A stretch of DNA of 41,148 nt from Nitrospiraceae bacterium (GTDB lineage: Bacteria > Nitrospirota > Nitrospiria > Nitrospirales > Nitrospiraceae), in assembly GCA_013140715.1 (NCBI GenBank), contig JABFSG010000077.1, forward strand, positions 1 through 41,148. Direction: 5' to 3'. Within the stretch, counting starts at the first letter, position 1; each line of letters starts with the position of its first letter. Position numbers and translations under genes: made by a program. Of this stretch, positions 7,556 to 17,164 are shown in pieces. The notes under the pieces are model-generated. The model did not search any database and was not told where the DNA came from. It saw only the letters and a list, made by a program, of their open reading frames with translations.

Positions 7556-10500
7556 CTACTGCCGTGCAGCGGCTTCTCTCCCGATCAAACGCTCAATTTC
7601 CTGAATCAATGCCCGCTCCTCCACAGGCTTGGCAATATAGGAGCTCGCTCCGATATTGAGCGCCATTTGTCGGTGCTTGTCGCCGGCTCGCGTCGTCATG
7701 ACAACGATCGGCGTCTGTTGCGTTTGCACTCGACTACGCAATCCTTGGATCACTTCATAGCCATTGACCTTCGGCATCTCAAGATCGGTGAGGATCAGTC
7801 GATAAGACTGCGCAGACGCCATACGGAGGCCTTCTTCTCCATCCATTGCGGTATGAACTTTATACCCGGCCGATTCCAACATTCGTCCCACAAACTTTCG
7901 AATGCTCAAGGAGTCATCGATCAATAGAAGCCATTGTTCAGACGATTTCGACTCAGTCCCCTCGACATACAGAGTCGGCGAGTCTATCAACGCCGTCGCA
8001 CTGGGCGGCAGTTCCTCCACCGCAGCTGCTCGCGCCCCTCGCGTAAATAGTCTCGCAGGGTCCAACACAAGGACCACACGTCCTTCCGGGTCGATAGTGG
8101 CGCCGCCAAAGCTGGAACGGTCCAATGACTTGAACGCCCCCAAGGGCTTAATAACGATTTCCTGACGACCGAGCAATTCATCGACCAGCAGGCCGATCAA
8201 CCCGGCTGACGTTCTCACGATCACGACAGGCTTTCCGGTCTCCACCGGCACGCTACTTCGATGGAGCACCTGCTGCAGCGGCTGAACTTCGATCGCTTCC
8301 TCGCCGATATGTAAAATCGACCGTTCTCCCATTCGCTGATGCGAGGTGATGGTCAGCATGGTGACTTCACGGACCGCAGGTAAGGGGATCGCGTAGCGCT
8401 CAGTCCCTGCGCGCACCATGAGAGCCGTTGCAATCAACAATGTGAGCGGGAGACTCAAGGTAAACTTCGTTCCCACACCGAGAATGGATTCAACGTCGAT
8501 ATGGCCGTTCATACTTTCGATGACCCGCTTGACGACATCCATACCGACGCCTCGTCCAGCCTGATCGCCGATCGAGTCTGCGGTAGAAAATCCCGGCATG
8601 AAAATAAACTTGACCACTTCCGATTCAGGCAATGAACGGGCTACCTCTGGGCGGATCAGCCCCCGCTCGACCGCCTTGGCCCGGATCTTCTCAATATCGA
8701 GCCCGGACCCGTCGTCTTCCACTTCGATCAATACCGCATTTCCTCGATGCGCCGCGTGGAGATAAATCGTGCCGGCTGCAGGCTTTCCCTTCGAGAGACG
8801 CACGGCAGCAGACTCGATTCCATGATAGACCGCGTTGCGAACGAGATGAATTAAGGGGTCGACTAACCGCTCGACAACACCCGTATCGACTTCGGTATGT
8901 TCACCGGACGTCACCAACGTCACTTCTTTTCCTGTCGCACGCGCCATCTCGCGGGTCGCTCGGCGGAATCTGGTGAATGGCGTACCGACAGGCACCATTC
9001 GGGCCCGAGCGATTTCATCCCTCATACCGAGGGTTAATTGTGCCAGGTGACTCATGTCTTCATGTGAATTGCGGATCGAGCCTCTCAATTGGGTCATAGA
9101 CTCTGAAATATCGGCCGTTACCTCGCCGATGCGTCGAGCCAGAATATTAAAATCGTCGTATTTATCGAACTCAAGACTGCCGAAATCACGAAGCCCACTG
9201 ACTCCTTGAACTGAGCCGGTTGCTGGGCCGGAGGAGACGGACGGAAGGGTAAAGGTATGTTCCTCCGCAAACAAATGAACCGATTCAACCAGTCGGCTCT
9301 TGTACGTCAGCACTTGTTGCGAGAGCTGCTCAAGTACGTGCAGCCGCTGCTCGAGCCGCCCTCGACCGATGACGAGCTCACCGACCAGATTCAGCAATCG
9401 TTCCAAGCGATCGCGACTGACACGAATGACATCTCGATCTTCTGCGGCTTTGGCAAACTCAGTTTCTTCTTGATCGCGTTTCTGCTCTCCCAATGCCCCC
9501 TCAACAGGACGAAGGGCTGGCCCAGCTTCCACCGCCTGAGCCGCCAGCGGCTGATCTAATCGTATGAGTCCGCTCATTGCCGCAGCATATCGCTGGCGCA
9601 ACACATCGAGATAGGCAGGGTCTCGCCGCATCAAGAAACGCACCACATCGACGGATCGTAACAGCACGTCCGTATGCCCGGGAAGAATCTTGACGCGGCC
9701 ATCACGCACGGAACCCATGAAATCTTCGACATAGTGTGTCAGGTCACCAATCGACTGAAACCCAACTGTATAAGCGGATCCCTTGAGTGTATGCGCGGTG
9801 CGGAAGAGTTGATTGATCACTTCAGGGTTTTCCTGCTCCTTCTCCAGACGAAGCAGCTGGGCTTCAAGAGACTCCAGATATTCCTGCGCTTCCGGGGCAA
9901 AATAGGAAAGCACCTCGGCATCGAGAGGCGGCAACAGATACTCATCGGTCAACGTACTCGCCGCAGAAGACGATTTCACATTGGAGTCCACAGACTTCTC
10001 GGTGCGACCCGTGACAGCCATCGAAGCCGCGACCACCGGAGCGATTGGAACAGCCGCCTGAACCGCCCCAGCCAACAGTTCGCCATTGCAGATCCGAATC
10101 AAGGCCTGAGTGACTTCCGGGACATCCTGCCGGAGCTGGGCGATTGTCCCGCTGTCTCGGCGCATCAACAGCCGAATAACTTCGACTGCCCGACCGATCA
10201 CCCCCAATACATCCGGCGAGAGAGAAAGGCGTCGCTCACGAATCGCCGCTAGACAATCTTCTGCCGGATGAGCCATGTCCCCGATCACCTTAAACCCAAC
10301 TGTGTACGCAGATCCTTTGAGCGTGTGGAGCGTGCGGTACAGCGCGAGAATGCCGCCCTCATCATTGGAATCCAGGCGCAGGCGGTGAAGCAGCGACTCG
10401 ATGGTTTGCAGATACTCATCCGCTTCCGGATCGAAATACGACAGAATCTCTGTATCGAGAATCGGCACGAGATAGTCCAGAGCGAGCAACTTCGGTTCAA

Positions 10501-10912
10501 CTGCGACATCGGCTGACAGAGAGGGGAATAACCCGGCCACTTCGCCTTTCCATCGTTCACTCACCGACAGGTCTTCAGCGCCTCCCTGTGCGATAACTTT
10601 CAATTGGGACGCGAAGGATAGCGCCATCCCACGTAAAATCGCCACCGCTTTCGGCCACGAGGCAGCCTCGATAGACAGGGCCTCTTCCAGAGTCGATTCA
10701 AGCAACGCTCCCATCAAGGCCAGCCCCTCGTATCCGTAGAGCCCTGACGCCCCTCGTATTTTATGCGCCCATACATACTGCTCTTGCAGTCGCTCAGGAC
10801 TCGGCATTACCCCGTCGGACGGATGGAAGGCCTTCGTGAGCGCATCCATCGCTTCCGATGCCTCGATGACGAAAATCTCGACGAGGCTCTGTCGGTCAAG
10901 TTCGAAACCCAT
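7556..10912 (-). CDS. cheA: CheA-type hybrid histidine kinase with three Hpt domains and a C-terminal receiver
   Basis: 1118 aa from ATG at 10912 (AAGGGTGAGC upstream; a GTG two codons earlier sits directly on the Shine-Dalgarno and is unlikely). Domains in order: Hpt1 (WAHKIRGASG, His50), Hpt2 (LHTLKGSAYTVG, His196), Hpt3 (AHTLKGSAYTVG, His374), dimerisation segment ~495-640, HATPase ~650-825 with N-box HLVRNAVYHGIE (N693), DDGSGLD (733-739) and GRGVGMD (786-792), CheW-like domain ~826-960, and a receiver at ~990-1115 with D1043 and K1095. Hpt2 and Hpt3 are an internal duplication. The layout recalls ChpA/PilL kinases of type IV pilus or alternative-function systems. It should phosphorylate its own receiver and the receivers at 13413-13775 and 5182-6489. 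Confidence 0.95.
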   Translation of the reverse strand: MGFELDRQSLVEIFVIEASEAMDALTKAFHPSDGVMPSPERLQEQYVWAHKIRGASGLYGYEGLALMGALLESTLEEALSIEAASWPKAVAILRGMALSFASQLKVIAQGGAEDLSVSERWKGEVAGLFPSLSADVAVEPKLLALDYLVPILDTEILSYFDPEADEYLQTIESLLHRLRLDSNDEGGILALYRTLHTLKGSAYTVGFKVIGDMAHPAEDCLAAIRERRLSLSPDVLGVIGRAVEVIRLLMRRDSGTIAQLRQDVPEVTQALIRICNGELLAGAVQAAVPIAPVVAASMAVTGRTEKSVDSNVKSSSAASTLTDEYLLPPLDAEVLSYFAPEAQEYLESLEAQLLRLEKEQENPEVINQLFRTAHTLKGSAYTVGFQSIGDLTHYVEDFMGSVRDGRVKILPGHTDVLLRSVDVVRFLMRRDPAYLDVLRQRYAAAMSGLIRLDQPLAAQAVEAGPALRPVEGALGEQKRDQEETEFAKAAEDRDVIRVSRDRLERLLNLVGELVIGRGRLEQRLHVLEQLSQQVLTYKSRLVESVHLFAEEHTFTLPSVSSGPATGSVQGVSGLRDFGSLEFDKYDDFNILARRIGEVTADISESMTQLRGSIRNSHEDMSHLAQLTLGMRDEIARARMVPVGTPFTRFRRATREMARATGKEVTLVTSGEHTEVDTGVVERLVDPLIHLVRNAVYHGIESAAVRLSKGKPAAGTIYLHAAHRGNAVLIEVEDDGSGLDIEKIRAKAVERGLIRPEVARSLPESEVVKFIFMPGFSTADSIGDQAGRGVGMDVVKRVIESMNGHIDVESILGVGTKFTLSLPLTLLIATALMVRAGTERYAIPLPAVREVTMLTITSHQRMGERSILHIGEEAIEVQPLQQVLHRSSVPVETGKPVVIVRTSAGLIGLLVDELLGRQEIVIKPLGAFKSLDRSSFGGATIDPEGRVVLVLDPARLFTRGARAAAVEELPPSATALIDSPTLYVEGTESKSSEQWLLLIDDSLSIRKFVGRMLESAGYKVHTAMDGEEGLRMASAQSYRLILTDLEMPKVNGYEVIQGLRSRVQTQQTPIVVMTTRAGDKHRQMALNIGASSYIAKPVEERALIQEIERLIGREAAARQ

Positions 10913-10969
10913 GCTCACCCTTATCTTTTATCTTTCCCGAGCATTCACTGAATGCTCTTGACGGAGGAC

Positions 10970-12844
10970 CTAGGCCAATTTGAACTGAGAGACCGAAGAC
11001 GTCAGTCCTTCGGCCAGTTTTGCCATGTCTTCGACTGTCACGCGCGCCGAGTCCGTCGCTTTTTGTGTCGCGACCGCGCCGCCGGCAAAGTCCTTCAGCG
11101 AACGGCCCACCTGATCCGTCGAAGCAGTCTGGTTGACCGCCGCACTAGCAATGACCTCTGCCAGCTCCGCCGAGCGATGAGCGATCCCTGAAATTTGGTT
11201 GAACACTTCGCCGGTACGCAGCGCCGAGGCCGACCCTGCTTCCACGGCCTGAGTTTCCTGCTCCATCGAGACAACGGTGTCCTGCGTTTCTGCCTGAATT
11301 ACCTTCACAAGATCGGCAATTTCCCTGGTGGCCTGTGTCGAGCTTTCGGCCAGCTTTCTGACCTGATCGGCAACGACGGCAAATCGGACACCGGCTTCGC
11401 CGGCGCCGGCCGCCTCAATGGCTGCATTCAATGCAAGGAGGTTCGTTTGATTGGCGATATCGCGGATCGTCGACACAATGGTCGAAATTTCCAAGGACCG
11501 ATCGCCCAGCGCCTTGACCTGCTTCGACATACGTTGCACAGTTGAACGAATGTTCTGCATGTCCTGCATGGTTTCTTGCACAGCCGCGCGCCCTTGTTCC
11601 GTCGCCTGCAGCACTTGCTTGGCAGATTCCGATGAAGCATTGGCGGTTTCCGATACCTGCCGCATGGACGAGGTCAACTGCTCGACCGCGCTCAAGGTCT
11701 TGATCGATTCGTCCGCTTGCTTCTTCGCCGTGCCTGCCATCTGGTTGGCGTTCTCGCGGAGCGTCCCGGTCGACTTGTTCACACGTTCGGCTGCCTCACG
11801 GACTTGTCTCATCAACTGACCAAACCGCTGAGTCATGAGATTAAACCCGTCTGCCAAGTTTCCGAACACGTCGGCTGTCACTTCACCACGCTTCGTCAGA
11901 TCTCCCTTACCGACGTCAGACACCAGAACAAGGAAAACCATCAATCGTTTCTGCATTTCGTCGCGCTCATTTTCCGTTGTTTTAAGGGACGTGATAATGC
12001 GATCCAACATAGCGTTGAACGCCGTTGCCATCTGGCCCATTTCGTCTTTCGATATGATTTTTGCGCGGGACTGGTAGTTGCCGCTGGCCGCCAACTGCGC
12101 AACCTGCGCGATGTGACTGAGGTTGTTCGAGAAGAATTTGGCAATCCAAAATCCGATTCCGAGTCCGACTACCATTGCGACAAGTCCGCCGACAATCAAG
12201 GTGATCGTCCCGTTGAAAGCCGTAGCTTGAGCATCTTCGTTGAGATCCTTCGCCACATCCTCCAAGTCCAGCACCTGCTCTTGATGGCGTGCGATAACCA
12301 AGTCGAATGGCTGCTGTAGATTCACTCTCAGAGCCAACACTCCGAGTTCCCGGAGATTCTCGGCCTGTGCCGGCGTCAGAGACTTCCCGAAACTGTCGGC
12401 CAGCGCACTCAGAGCTCCTTCAGACTCCTTAAAGTATTGCTCGATGGCCGGCTTTAACATCGCCAAATCCTTCGTCTCGTCCCGCCCAGATCGAGATACG
12501 CGAAGTACAGTCGCCGAGTAGTCGGTGAGCACGCGGTTCACTTTTTCGCGATACGGCGCCAGTCGTTTGAATTCCGACACGAAGTCCACATGCTTCGTAA
12601 TATTCGTCATGTTGGTCAAGATCTGATGGTGCGCTGTCAGTGCCGAGCCCATTTCTGCGAAGTCGGCCAACGGGACCGTATAGTCGACGTACACGGCCTG
12701 CGATGCGGCGCTCAACTGTCGGAGCGTCAGCACACCGAACGTGGCCATCACAACGATGACGAGACTGACAAGACCGAAGCTCGCAAGCAGCTTTGTCCGT
12801 GTCGTGAGATTCAGTAATACGTTGCTGCGATCTGTCTTAGCCAT
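10970..12844 (-). CDS. Methyl-accepting chemotaxis protein
   Basis: 624 aa from the ATG at 12844, which is preceded by GGGAGGACGAG. An upstream in-frame start at 12883 would overlap the cheW stop and is rejected. TM1 is at about 20-42, followed by a helical periplasmic region, TM2 at about 195-220 ([18 protein letters not shown]), then HAMP and a second HAMP-like segment. The signalling hairpin is [17 protein letters not shown] followed by [31 protein letters not shown] differs slightly from the usual ARAGExGRGF. There is no CheR-binding tail at the C-terminus (ends VSQFKLA). It is the only full receptor in the cluster and lies between cheW and cheA. Confidence 0.95.
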   Translation of the reverse strand: MAKTDRSNVLLNLTTRTKLLASFGLVSLVIVVMATFGVLTLRQLSAASQAVYVDYTVPLADFAEMGSALTAHHQILTNMTNITKHVDFVSEFKRLAPYREKVNRVLTDYSATVLRVSRSGRDETKDLAMLKPAIEQYFKESEGALSALADSFGKSLTPAQAENLRELGVLALRVNLQQPFDLVIARHQEQVLDLEDVAKDLNEDAQATAFNGTITLIVGGLVAMVVGLGIGFWIAKFFSNNLSHIAQVAQLAASGNYQSRAKIISKDEMGQMATAFNAMLDRIITSLKTTENERDEMQKRLMVFLVLVSDVGKGDLTKRGEVTADVFGNLADGFNLMTQRFGQLMRQVREAAERVNKSTGTLRENANQMAGTAKKQADESIKTLSAVEQLTSSMRQVSETANASSESAKQVLQATEQGRAAVQETMQDMQNIRSTVQRMSKQVKALGDRSLEISTIVSTIRDIANQTNLLALNAAIEAAGAGEAGVRFAVVADQVRKLAESSTQATREIADLVKVIQAETQDTVVSMEQETQAVEAGSASALRTGEVFNQISGIAHRSAELAEVIASAAVNQTASTDQVGRSLKDFAGGAVATQKATDSARVTVEDMAKLAEGLTSSVSQFKLA

Positions 12845-12882
12845 CTCGTCCTCCCTCTCCCTCTTGTATTGGATCGGCCCCA

Positions 12883-13407
12883 CTAGTTCGTTCCTTCGAA
12901 GTGGGAAAGCACCACCGACGCTTCCAACAAGCCTCGAAATCGATCTTCCAACTTGACGACAGTCGATACGATGGGAAAGCCTCCCTCTCCCATGCCGGAC
13001 GGAGCCGGCATAAATTGCTCCCTGGAAAGGGTCCGAATTTCCGGCACGCTATCGACCATGACCCCAACTTGCCATTTTTCGTGTTTTACCACCACGGCAT
13101 ACCGCAACGGCGCATCTGAATTCAGGAGAAACATCGGTCGCAGATCGAGCAACGGGATCACCGTTCCGCGGAGATTGGTCACCCCCACCAAACCGGGTGG
13201 CATTCCAGGAACCGGAGTGATGGTTTCAATGACGAATACTTCTCGAACGCTTTTCAGGTCGATCGTAAAGATCTCTCCACCCAGAGAGATGACCGCTGCG
13301 CGCATGGTCGAGGCCGCCCCCCCCAAAGGCTGGCCTGGATCCGACGAAGCAGTCGCCTCCGTAATCGAACCACGATCGATAACCGGCAATGGCTGAATGG
13401 AGTCCAT
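12883..13407 (-). CDS. cheW: Chemotaxis coupling protein CheW
   Basis: 174 aa. Canonical CheW features: [44 protein letters not shown] (about 49-93, the GV-NLRG-IP-DL motif), then [20 protein letters not shown] 35-residue N-terminal extension precedes the domain. It links the receptor to the CheA hybrid kinase. It starts 5 nt after the regulator gene and ends just before the receptor gene, consistent with one transcript. The start at 13407 has only a weak Shine-Dalgarno and may depend on translational coupling. Confidence 0.93.
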   Translation of the reverse strand: MDSIQPLPVIDRGSITEATASSDPGQPLGGAASTMRAAVISLGGEIFTIDLKSVREVFVIETITPVPGMPPGLVGVTNLRGTVIPLLDLRPMFLLNSDAPLRYAVVVKHEKWQVGVMVDSVPEIRTLSREQFMPAPSGMGEGGFPIVSTVVKLEDRFRGLLEASVVLSHFEGTN

Positions 13408-13412
13408 CCGCG

Positions 13413-13775
13413 TTAGCTCAACACCTTCTTAACAGCGGCTAACAGGTCATCCGACTTAAATGGCTTCACGACATAGCCGTTCGCCCCTTGCTGCTGTCCC
13501 CAAAACTTATCGCTTTCATTACCCTTGGATGTACAGAGGATGATCGGAATGTCCTTGCAGCGATCGTCGTTCCTCAGGTCTCGGCAGGTCTGAAAGCCGT
13601 TACGCCCAGGCATGACCACGTCCAATACGATCAAGTCCGGCTTCTCGATGGCCATCTTCTCTTCCAGCTTATCGCTGTTAGGCAACGAAACAACCGTATG
13701 GTTTGCTCCCTTCAAACAGCCTTCGATCAACTGAAGCTCCGCATAGGAATCATCCACGACGACGATCTTGCTCAT
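13413..13775 (-). CDS. CheY/PilH-like single-domain response regulator
   Basis: 120 aa, a complete receiver with no output domain: D8, D9, phosphoacceptor D52 (VLDVVMP), T82 and K104 (VVKPF). GGAGATGACTC precedes the ATG at 13775. The sequence QQQGANGYVVKPF and the operon context resemble PilH/CheY proteins of alternative-function chemosensory systems. It is the likely diffusible output or phosphate sink for the CheA at 7556-10912. Confidence 0.92.
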   Translation of the reverse strand: MSKIVVVDDSYAELQLIEGCLKGANHTVVSLPNSDKLEEKMAIEKPDLIVLDVVMPGRNGFQTCRDLRNDDRCKDIPIILCTSKGNESDKFWGQQQGANGYVVKPFKSDDLLAAVKKVLS

Positions 13776-13844
13776 GAGTCATCTCCATATCGATTAGGTT
13801 TATGAATGGCATTACGCAGGCAGCTTGGAAACCACCATTTCCTA

Positions 13845-14576
13845 TTATTTCAGGGGCAGGACCAGGCTGATCGCTCCGGCGAATTCACCTTCTTTCCACC
13901 CTTCCTTCTTCATTCCTGTGATATCCCGCTCACCCTTCGGCACACCGTGACAACTCAGACAGGAAACAGCTGCATATTCCGGATCCATGACCCGCAACAC
14001 CGGTCTTCCGTCGACCATCGTATTACGAGCATAGACTTGGCCTTTCGGATGGCGCTGGTCGCTGAACATTCGAAGCACTTCCAGCTCGAAATCGTCCGGC
14101 TTGCTGCGCGAGTTTCGATAGTCGATACCCGTCAGCTTCATGCGAGCACCGGTCTTCTGATAGAAATGTTCTCCAACTCGTCTGGCAAACACCGCATGGA
14201 GAAAGCCCTTAAACCCAACTCCCTGCCTATTGATGACCGGCTGTGCTTCGTCGACCACCTCTCTCTCTGCTTCCAGCATGGCAACGTAGGTGTTGGCATG
14301 AGGCACCACATTGGGGATGCGAAGATCGATCTTGGTTTTCTTCTTGAACCGCTCCATAACCTCATCCGCCATAAACTCACCGGTAAACCCCTTGTCCGCT
14401 TTCGCCGCATCGTTAATGGTGGCTTGATGTTCCAATACCACTGTGCGGCCGATATTCACCAATTCGATCAAATGCTCAGCTATTTCGGTCTCGTTCGCAG
14501 CCCTCGTCGACGTACTCCAGACCAATGAGAGTATCGCGATTCCCAAACCCACCATCCTGGGAACCTGTCTGCACAT
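13845..14576 (-). CDS. Periplasmic c-type heme protein, Tll0287-like (DUF3365)
   Basis: About 243 aa with an N-terminal signal peptide (MVGLGIAILSLVWSTSTRAA) and a Tll0287-like domain found alone or as the sensor domain of bacterial kinases and receptors. The motif C206-L-S-C209-H210 is a single covalent heme c site near the C-terminus. I chose the ATG at 14576, which has AGGGGG 6 nt upstream; an in-frame ATG at 14597 would add seven residues. It precedes the CheY/CheW/MCP genes on the same strand with a 69-nt gap. Plausible role: a redox or gas sensor feeding the receptor, inferred from family and position. Confidence 0.85.
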   Translation of the reverse strand: MCRQVPRMVGLGIAILSLVWSTSTRAANETEIAEHLIELVNIGRTVVLEHQATINDAAKADKGFTGEFMADEVMERFKKKTKIDLRIPNVVPHANTYVAMLEAEREVVDEAQPVINRQGVGFKGFLHAVFARRVGEHFYQKTGARMKLTGIDYRNSRSKPDDFELEVLRMFSDQRHPKGQVYARNTMVDGRPVLRVMDPEYAAVSCLSCHGVPKGERDITGMKKEGWKEGEFAGAISLVLPLK

Positions 14577-14597
14577 AGCCATCCCCCTGTATTGCAT

Positions 14598-15208
14598 CGC
14601 CTACTATGCACCTACTCCTATATCTCAGGTTCATAGCACGAAACTCGAGTGTAGCCTGTCATCATCTATTAGCAAGCGAATCGACAATTTCGACAGCGAA
14701 TAACTGATATGCCATCGTTCGTCCTTCGGGCTTCACAAAAAACCTCCAGCCACTAGGATATCGACAGTTCTTGCGGATTCCAGCAACATGCATGCCGACA
14801 TAAGAACTTGAAAGAATGACCGATTTTCTAGCGAGCCGGTTGATGGGCACAAATGCTGTGAAATCAACAATCACTGACCTAAATGCTATCGATTGCCGTG
14901 GACCTATCCAGTATCTTCACATTTGTGCATAGTTGTGCATCGCAGTCGAACTTTGGACTTTCATCGGGCTGTCGCGTTGCAGCAACGAATCCGTCGACAC
15001 CAATCGTCTGTATCTGCGGGTTCCTATTTCCCGCATGGTGACAGGGGAATGAGCGCTTACGTATTGCCCACTATGGAATCATGGGCATCCTCCGCAGGCT
15101 ATAGAAGAATCGAAGGGCTACAGTCATGACGGCTGCTGCCGCCATCTATATCGATCGACTGAGGAACCATGTCGAAGATCGCCATTCATCGGATGTAGGA
15201 GGTAGCGT
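14598..15208. other. Divergent intergenic region
   Basis: This 611-nt gap separates the heme-protein gene (minus) from the HAMP-protein gene (plus), so promoters for both directions should lie here. I see only weak candidates, such as TTGCTA-N16-TACACT around 14645-14685 on the minus strand. It contains one small open frame (14662-14874, listed separately). No repeat or RNA gene is evident. Confidence 0.4.
14662..14874 (-). CDS. Possible small protein, unrecognised
   Basis: A GTG-started frame of 70 codons ends 64 nt before the heme-protein gene. Its C-terminal half (GWRFFVKPEGRTMAYQLFAV, then EIVDSLANR) looks protein-like, and a weak AGGTCA lies just upstream of the GTG. I recognise no family. 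It could be a first gene of the chemosensory operon, a remnant, or chance. Confidence 0.25.
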   Translation of the reverse strand: MIVDFTAFVPINRLARKSVILSSSYVGMHVAGIRKNCRYPSGWRFFVKPEGRTMAYQLFAVEIVDSLANR

Positions 15209-16390
15209 ATGTTTCGCAACCTGACTGTCCCAGGCAAACTTGTATTACTCGGAATCGTGTTCAGCCTACCGATCGTCGTACTGCTGTACCTCCTCATCAA
15301 GGAGCAAAATATCGCAATCGAGTTCGGTCAGCAGGAACGCAAAGGCGTCGAATACATCAAGCTGGTTCGGCAAATACTCCATGACATGCAGAAACATCAG
15401 GTCGCGTTTCTCACCGGTTCGACTGACGCATCGACCTTAGAGAAACAGATCGACCAGGATATTCGAACGGCCCAAGAGGTAGACTCCCGTTATGGAAAAG
15501 AATTCAAAACGACCCATGCCCTGGCCGGATTGGCAGAGAAATGGTCCACGACAAGATCGTTAGTCCTCCGCAGTTCCAGTTCCGGCAAACCTGAAAGCAT
15601 CAACTCTGCGTACGACGATCTTGTCGGCAAAACAATCTTCCCGCTCATCATCCAGGCTGGAAACACTTCGAATCTCATCTTGGACCAGGATCTGGACAGT
15701 TACTACGCAATGGATAGTGTCATCAATGAACTTCCTGAACTTGGGCAATTGATCGGACAAGCCCACGCCCACGCCGTCGACCTGCTCCTCACTCGCGAGA
15801 ACAGCGAATCCAAGAAACAGCTCATCTCGTTCATCCTGGCGAGGATCGAGCCGGCCTTAGAGACAATCAATAACGGACTGCAAACATCCATTACCGAGAA
15901 TCCCTCCTTACGCAGCAAACTCGGCGCTCCTATCCGCGCACACATCGAATCGGTACAGGCCTTCGACGACATGCTCCGACGCCAGGTCCTGGATGCGGGT
16001 CCGAGCGAATTCTCCAGAGTCGATCTGAAGTCCGTCACGGCGATCGGATTGAAAACCCTTGAATCGAATTATGCCTTGTACGACGCTTCGGCAAACGTGC
16101 TTGACGGTCTCCTCGAAGCCCGCATCGACAAGTTTAATTCACGCCGGAGCTTGTCTTTCGTGATCGTGGGAATCAGCGCGTTGATTGCGTTGTTCTTTAT
16201 CGCATCGATTGGACGCAGCATCAGCAGGCCGCTTGCCGAGCTTAAAGAGGTAACGGATCGTATCAATAAGGGAGATCTGAGCACCCCGGCCGACATCAAC
16301 CGGCACGATGAAATCGGTCAACTGGCCGATGCGATCAACCGGTTACAGAAGACTCTACAAAGCGGCGGTAAGCTGAAGACAGCAGCCTAA
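15209..16390 (+). CDS. Membrane sensor ending at a HAMP domain (receptor without signalling module)
   Basis: 393 aa. TM1 is at about 10-30 (VLLGIVFSLPIVVLLYLLI), followed by a helical periplasmic region of ~280 residues rich in the pattern of four-helix-bundle sensors. TM2 is at about 313-331 (FVIVGISALIALFFIASI), then HAMP (RPLAELKEVTDRINKGDLS, DEIGQLADAINRLQ). The protein stops about 15 residues after HAMP, so it has no methyl-accepting, kinase or GGDEF domain. The frame ends cleanly and no downstream signalling domain is visible in other frames. AGGAGG lies 6 nt before the ATG. It is transcribed divergently from the chemosensory operon and may modulate the receptor there. Confidence 0.85.
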   Translation: MFRNLTVPGKLVLLGIVFSLPIVVLLYLLIKEQNIAIEFGQQERKGVEYIKLVRQILHDMQKHQVAFLTGSTDASTLEKQIDQDIRTAQEVDSRYGKEFKTTHALAGLAEKWSTTRSLVLRSSSSGKPESINSAYDDLVGKTIFPLIIQAGNTSNLILDQDLDSYYAMDSVINELPELGQLIGQAHAHAVDLLLTRENSESKKQLISFILARIEPALETINNGLQTSITENPSLRSKLGAPIRAHIESVQAFDDMLRRQVLDAGPSEFSRVDLKSVTAIGLKTLESNYALYDASANVLDGLLEARIDKFNSRRSLSFVIVGISALIALFFIASIGRSISRPLAELKEVTDRINKGDLSTPADINRHDEIGQLADAINRLQKTLQSGGKLKTAA

Positions 16391-16559
16391 AACCTAGATC
16401 TCGGCACGGTGGGAGAGAATAAATAAGGCGATGGAGCAGACAGTGGAATAAGAACATTGAGCGCAATGCTATCAGCGAAGAAGACTCCGCGGTTTCACGT
16501 GAAGAGGTTCCCAATGTGACGGCTCAATGGGAAAGGCGACGGGATACGAAGGACGCAGT

Positions 16560-17150
16560 TCACATACCCTTCGTATCTCGTTGCCACAAGAACTCCGGTT
16601 CATTCTGCTGCTTAGCCATCCAACGGGCCAAGACAAACAGCGTATCGCTCAGACGATTGAGAAAGCGCACGAGCGCCGGATCCAGAGGCTCTTCTTTCCC
16701 CAAACGCACACAGAGACGTTCCGCCCTCCTACAGATCGTTCTAGCCTGGTGCAATAAACTGGAAATCTTGCCGCCTCCTGGAAGAATAAATTCCTTCAGA
16801 GGCGGCAAGGCTTTCTGACACTCATCAATGAGTTGTTCCAGCCGAGTTACATCTCGGGCTGTGACCGTGGGCATATTCTTGAATGTTTGACCAGGCGCTG
16901 TAGCCAACAGTCCGCCGACATCGAAGAGCTTATTTTGCATCCAACACAATTCCTCTTCTAACCGATCCGCAGACGGGCGAATCCCGACTGACTCCGCATT
17001 AAACGCCCTCACGACTCCGATCGTCGAGTTCAGTTCGTCCACATCTCCATAGGCCTCCACCCGTAAACTGTCCTTCCAGACTTGTTGGCCACCTGCCAAA
17101 CGGGTTTTTCCCTTGTCGCCTGTCCTGGTGTAGACCTTGGTGATGCGCAT
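16560..17150 (-). CDS. Cob(I)alamin adenosyltransferase, PduO type
   Basis: 196 aa. Transfers the adenosyl group from ATP to cob(I)alamin to make adenosylcobalamin. Family motifs: MRITKVYTRTGDKGKTRLAG at the N-terminus (ATP binding), AYGDVDELNSTIGVVRAF, and FILPGGGKISSLLHQARTIC followed by RRAERLCV. Most family members begin at this MRITKVYTRTGD. GGGAGG lies 4 nt upstream of the ATG at 17150. An ATG at 17168 overlaps the cobQ stop codon as ATGA but lacks a Shine-Dalgarno. It is last in the riboswitch-controlled operon. Confidence 0.93.
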   Translation of the reverse strand: MRITKVYTRTGDKGKTRLAGGQQVWKDSLRVEAYGDVDELNSTIGVVRAFNAESVGIRPSADRLEEELCWMQNKLFDVGGLLATAPGQTFKNMPTVTARDVTRLEQLIDECQKALPPLKEFILPGGGKISSLLHQARTICRRAERLCVRLGKEEPLDPALVRFLNRLSDTLFVLARWMAKQQNEPEFLWQRDTKGM

Positions 17151-17164
17151 GCCGCCTCCCTTCT

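Noticed and set aside
12845-12883. Upstream start for the methyl-accepting protein
   Set aside because: It would overlap the cheW stop and has no ribosome binding site, whereas GGGAGG lies right before the ATG at 12844.
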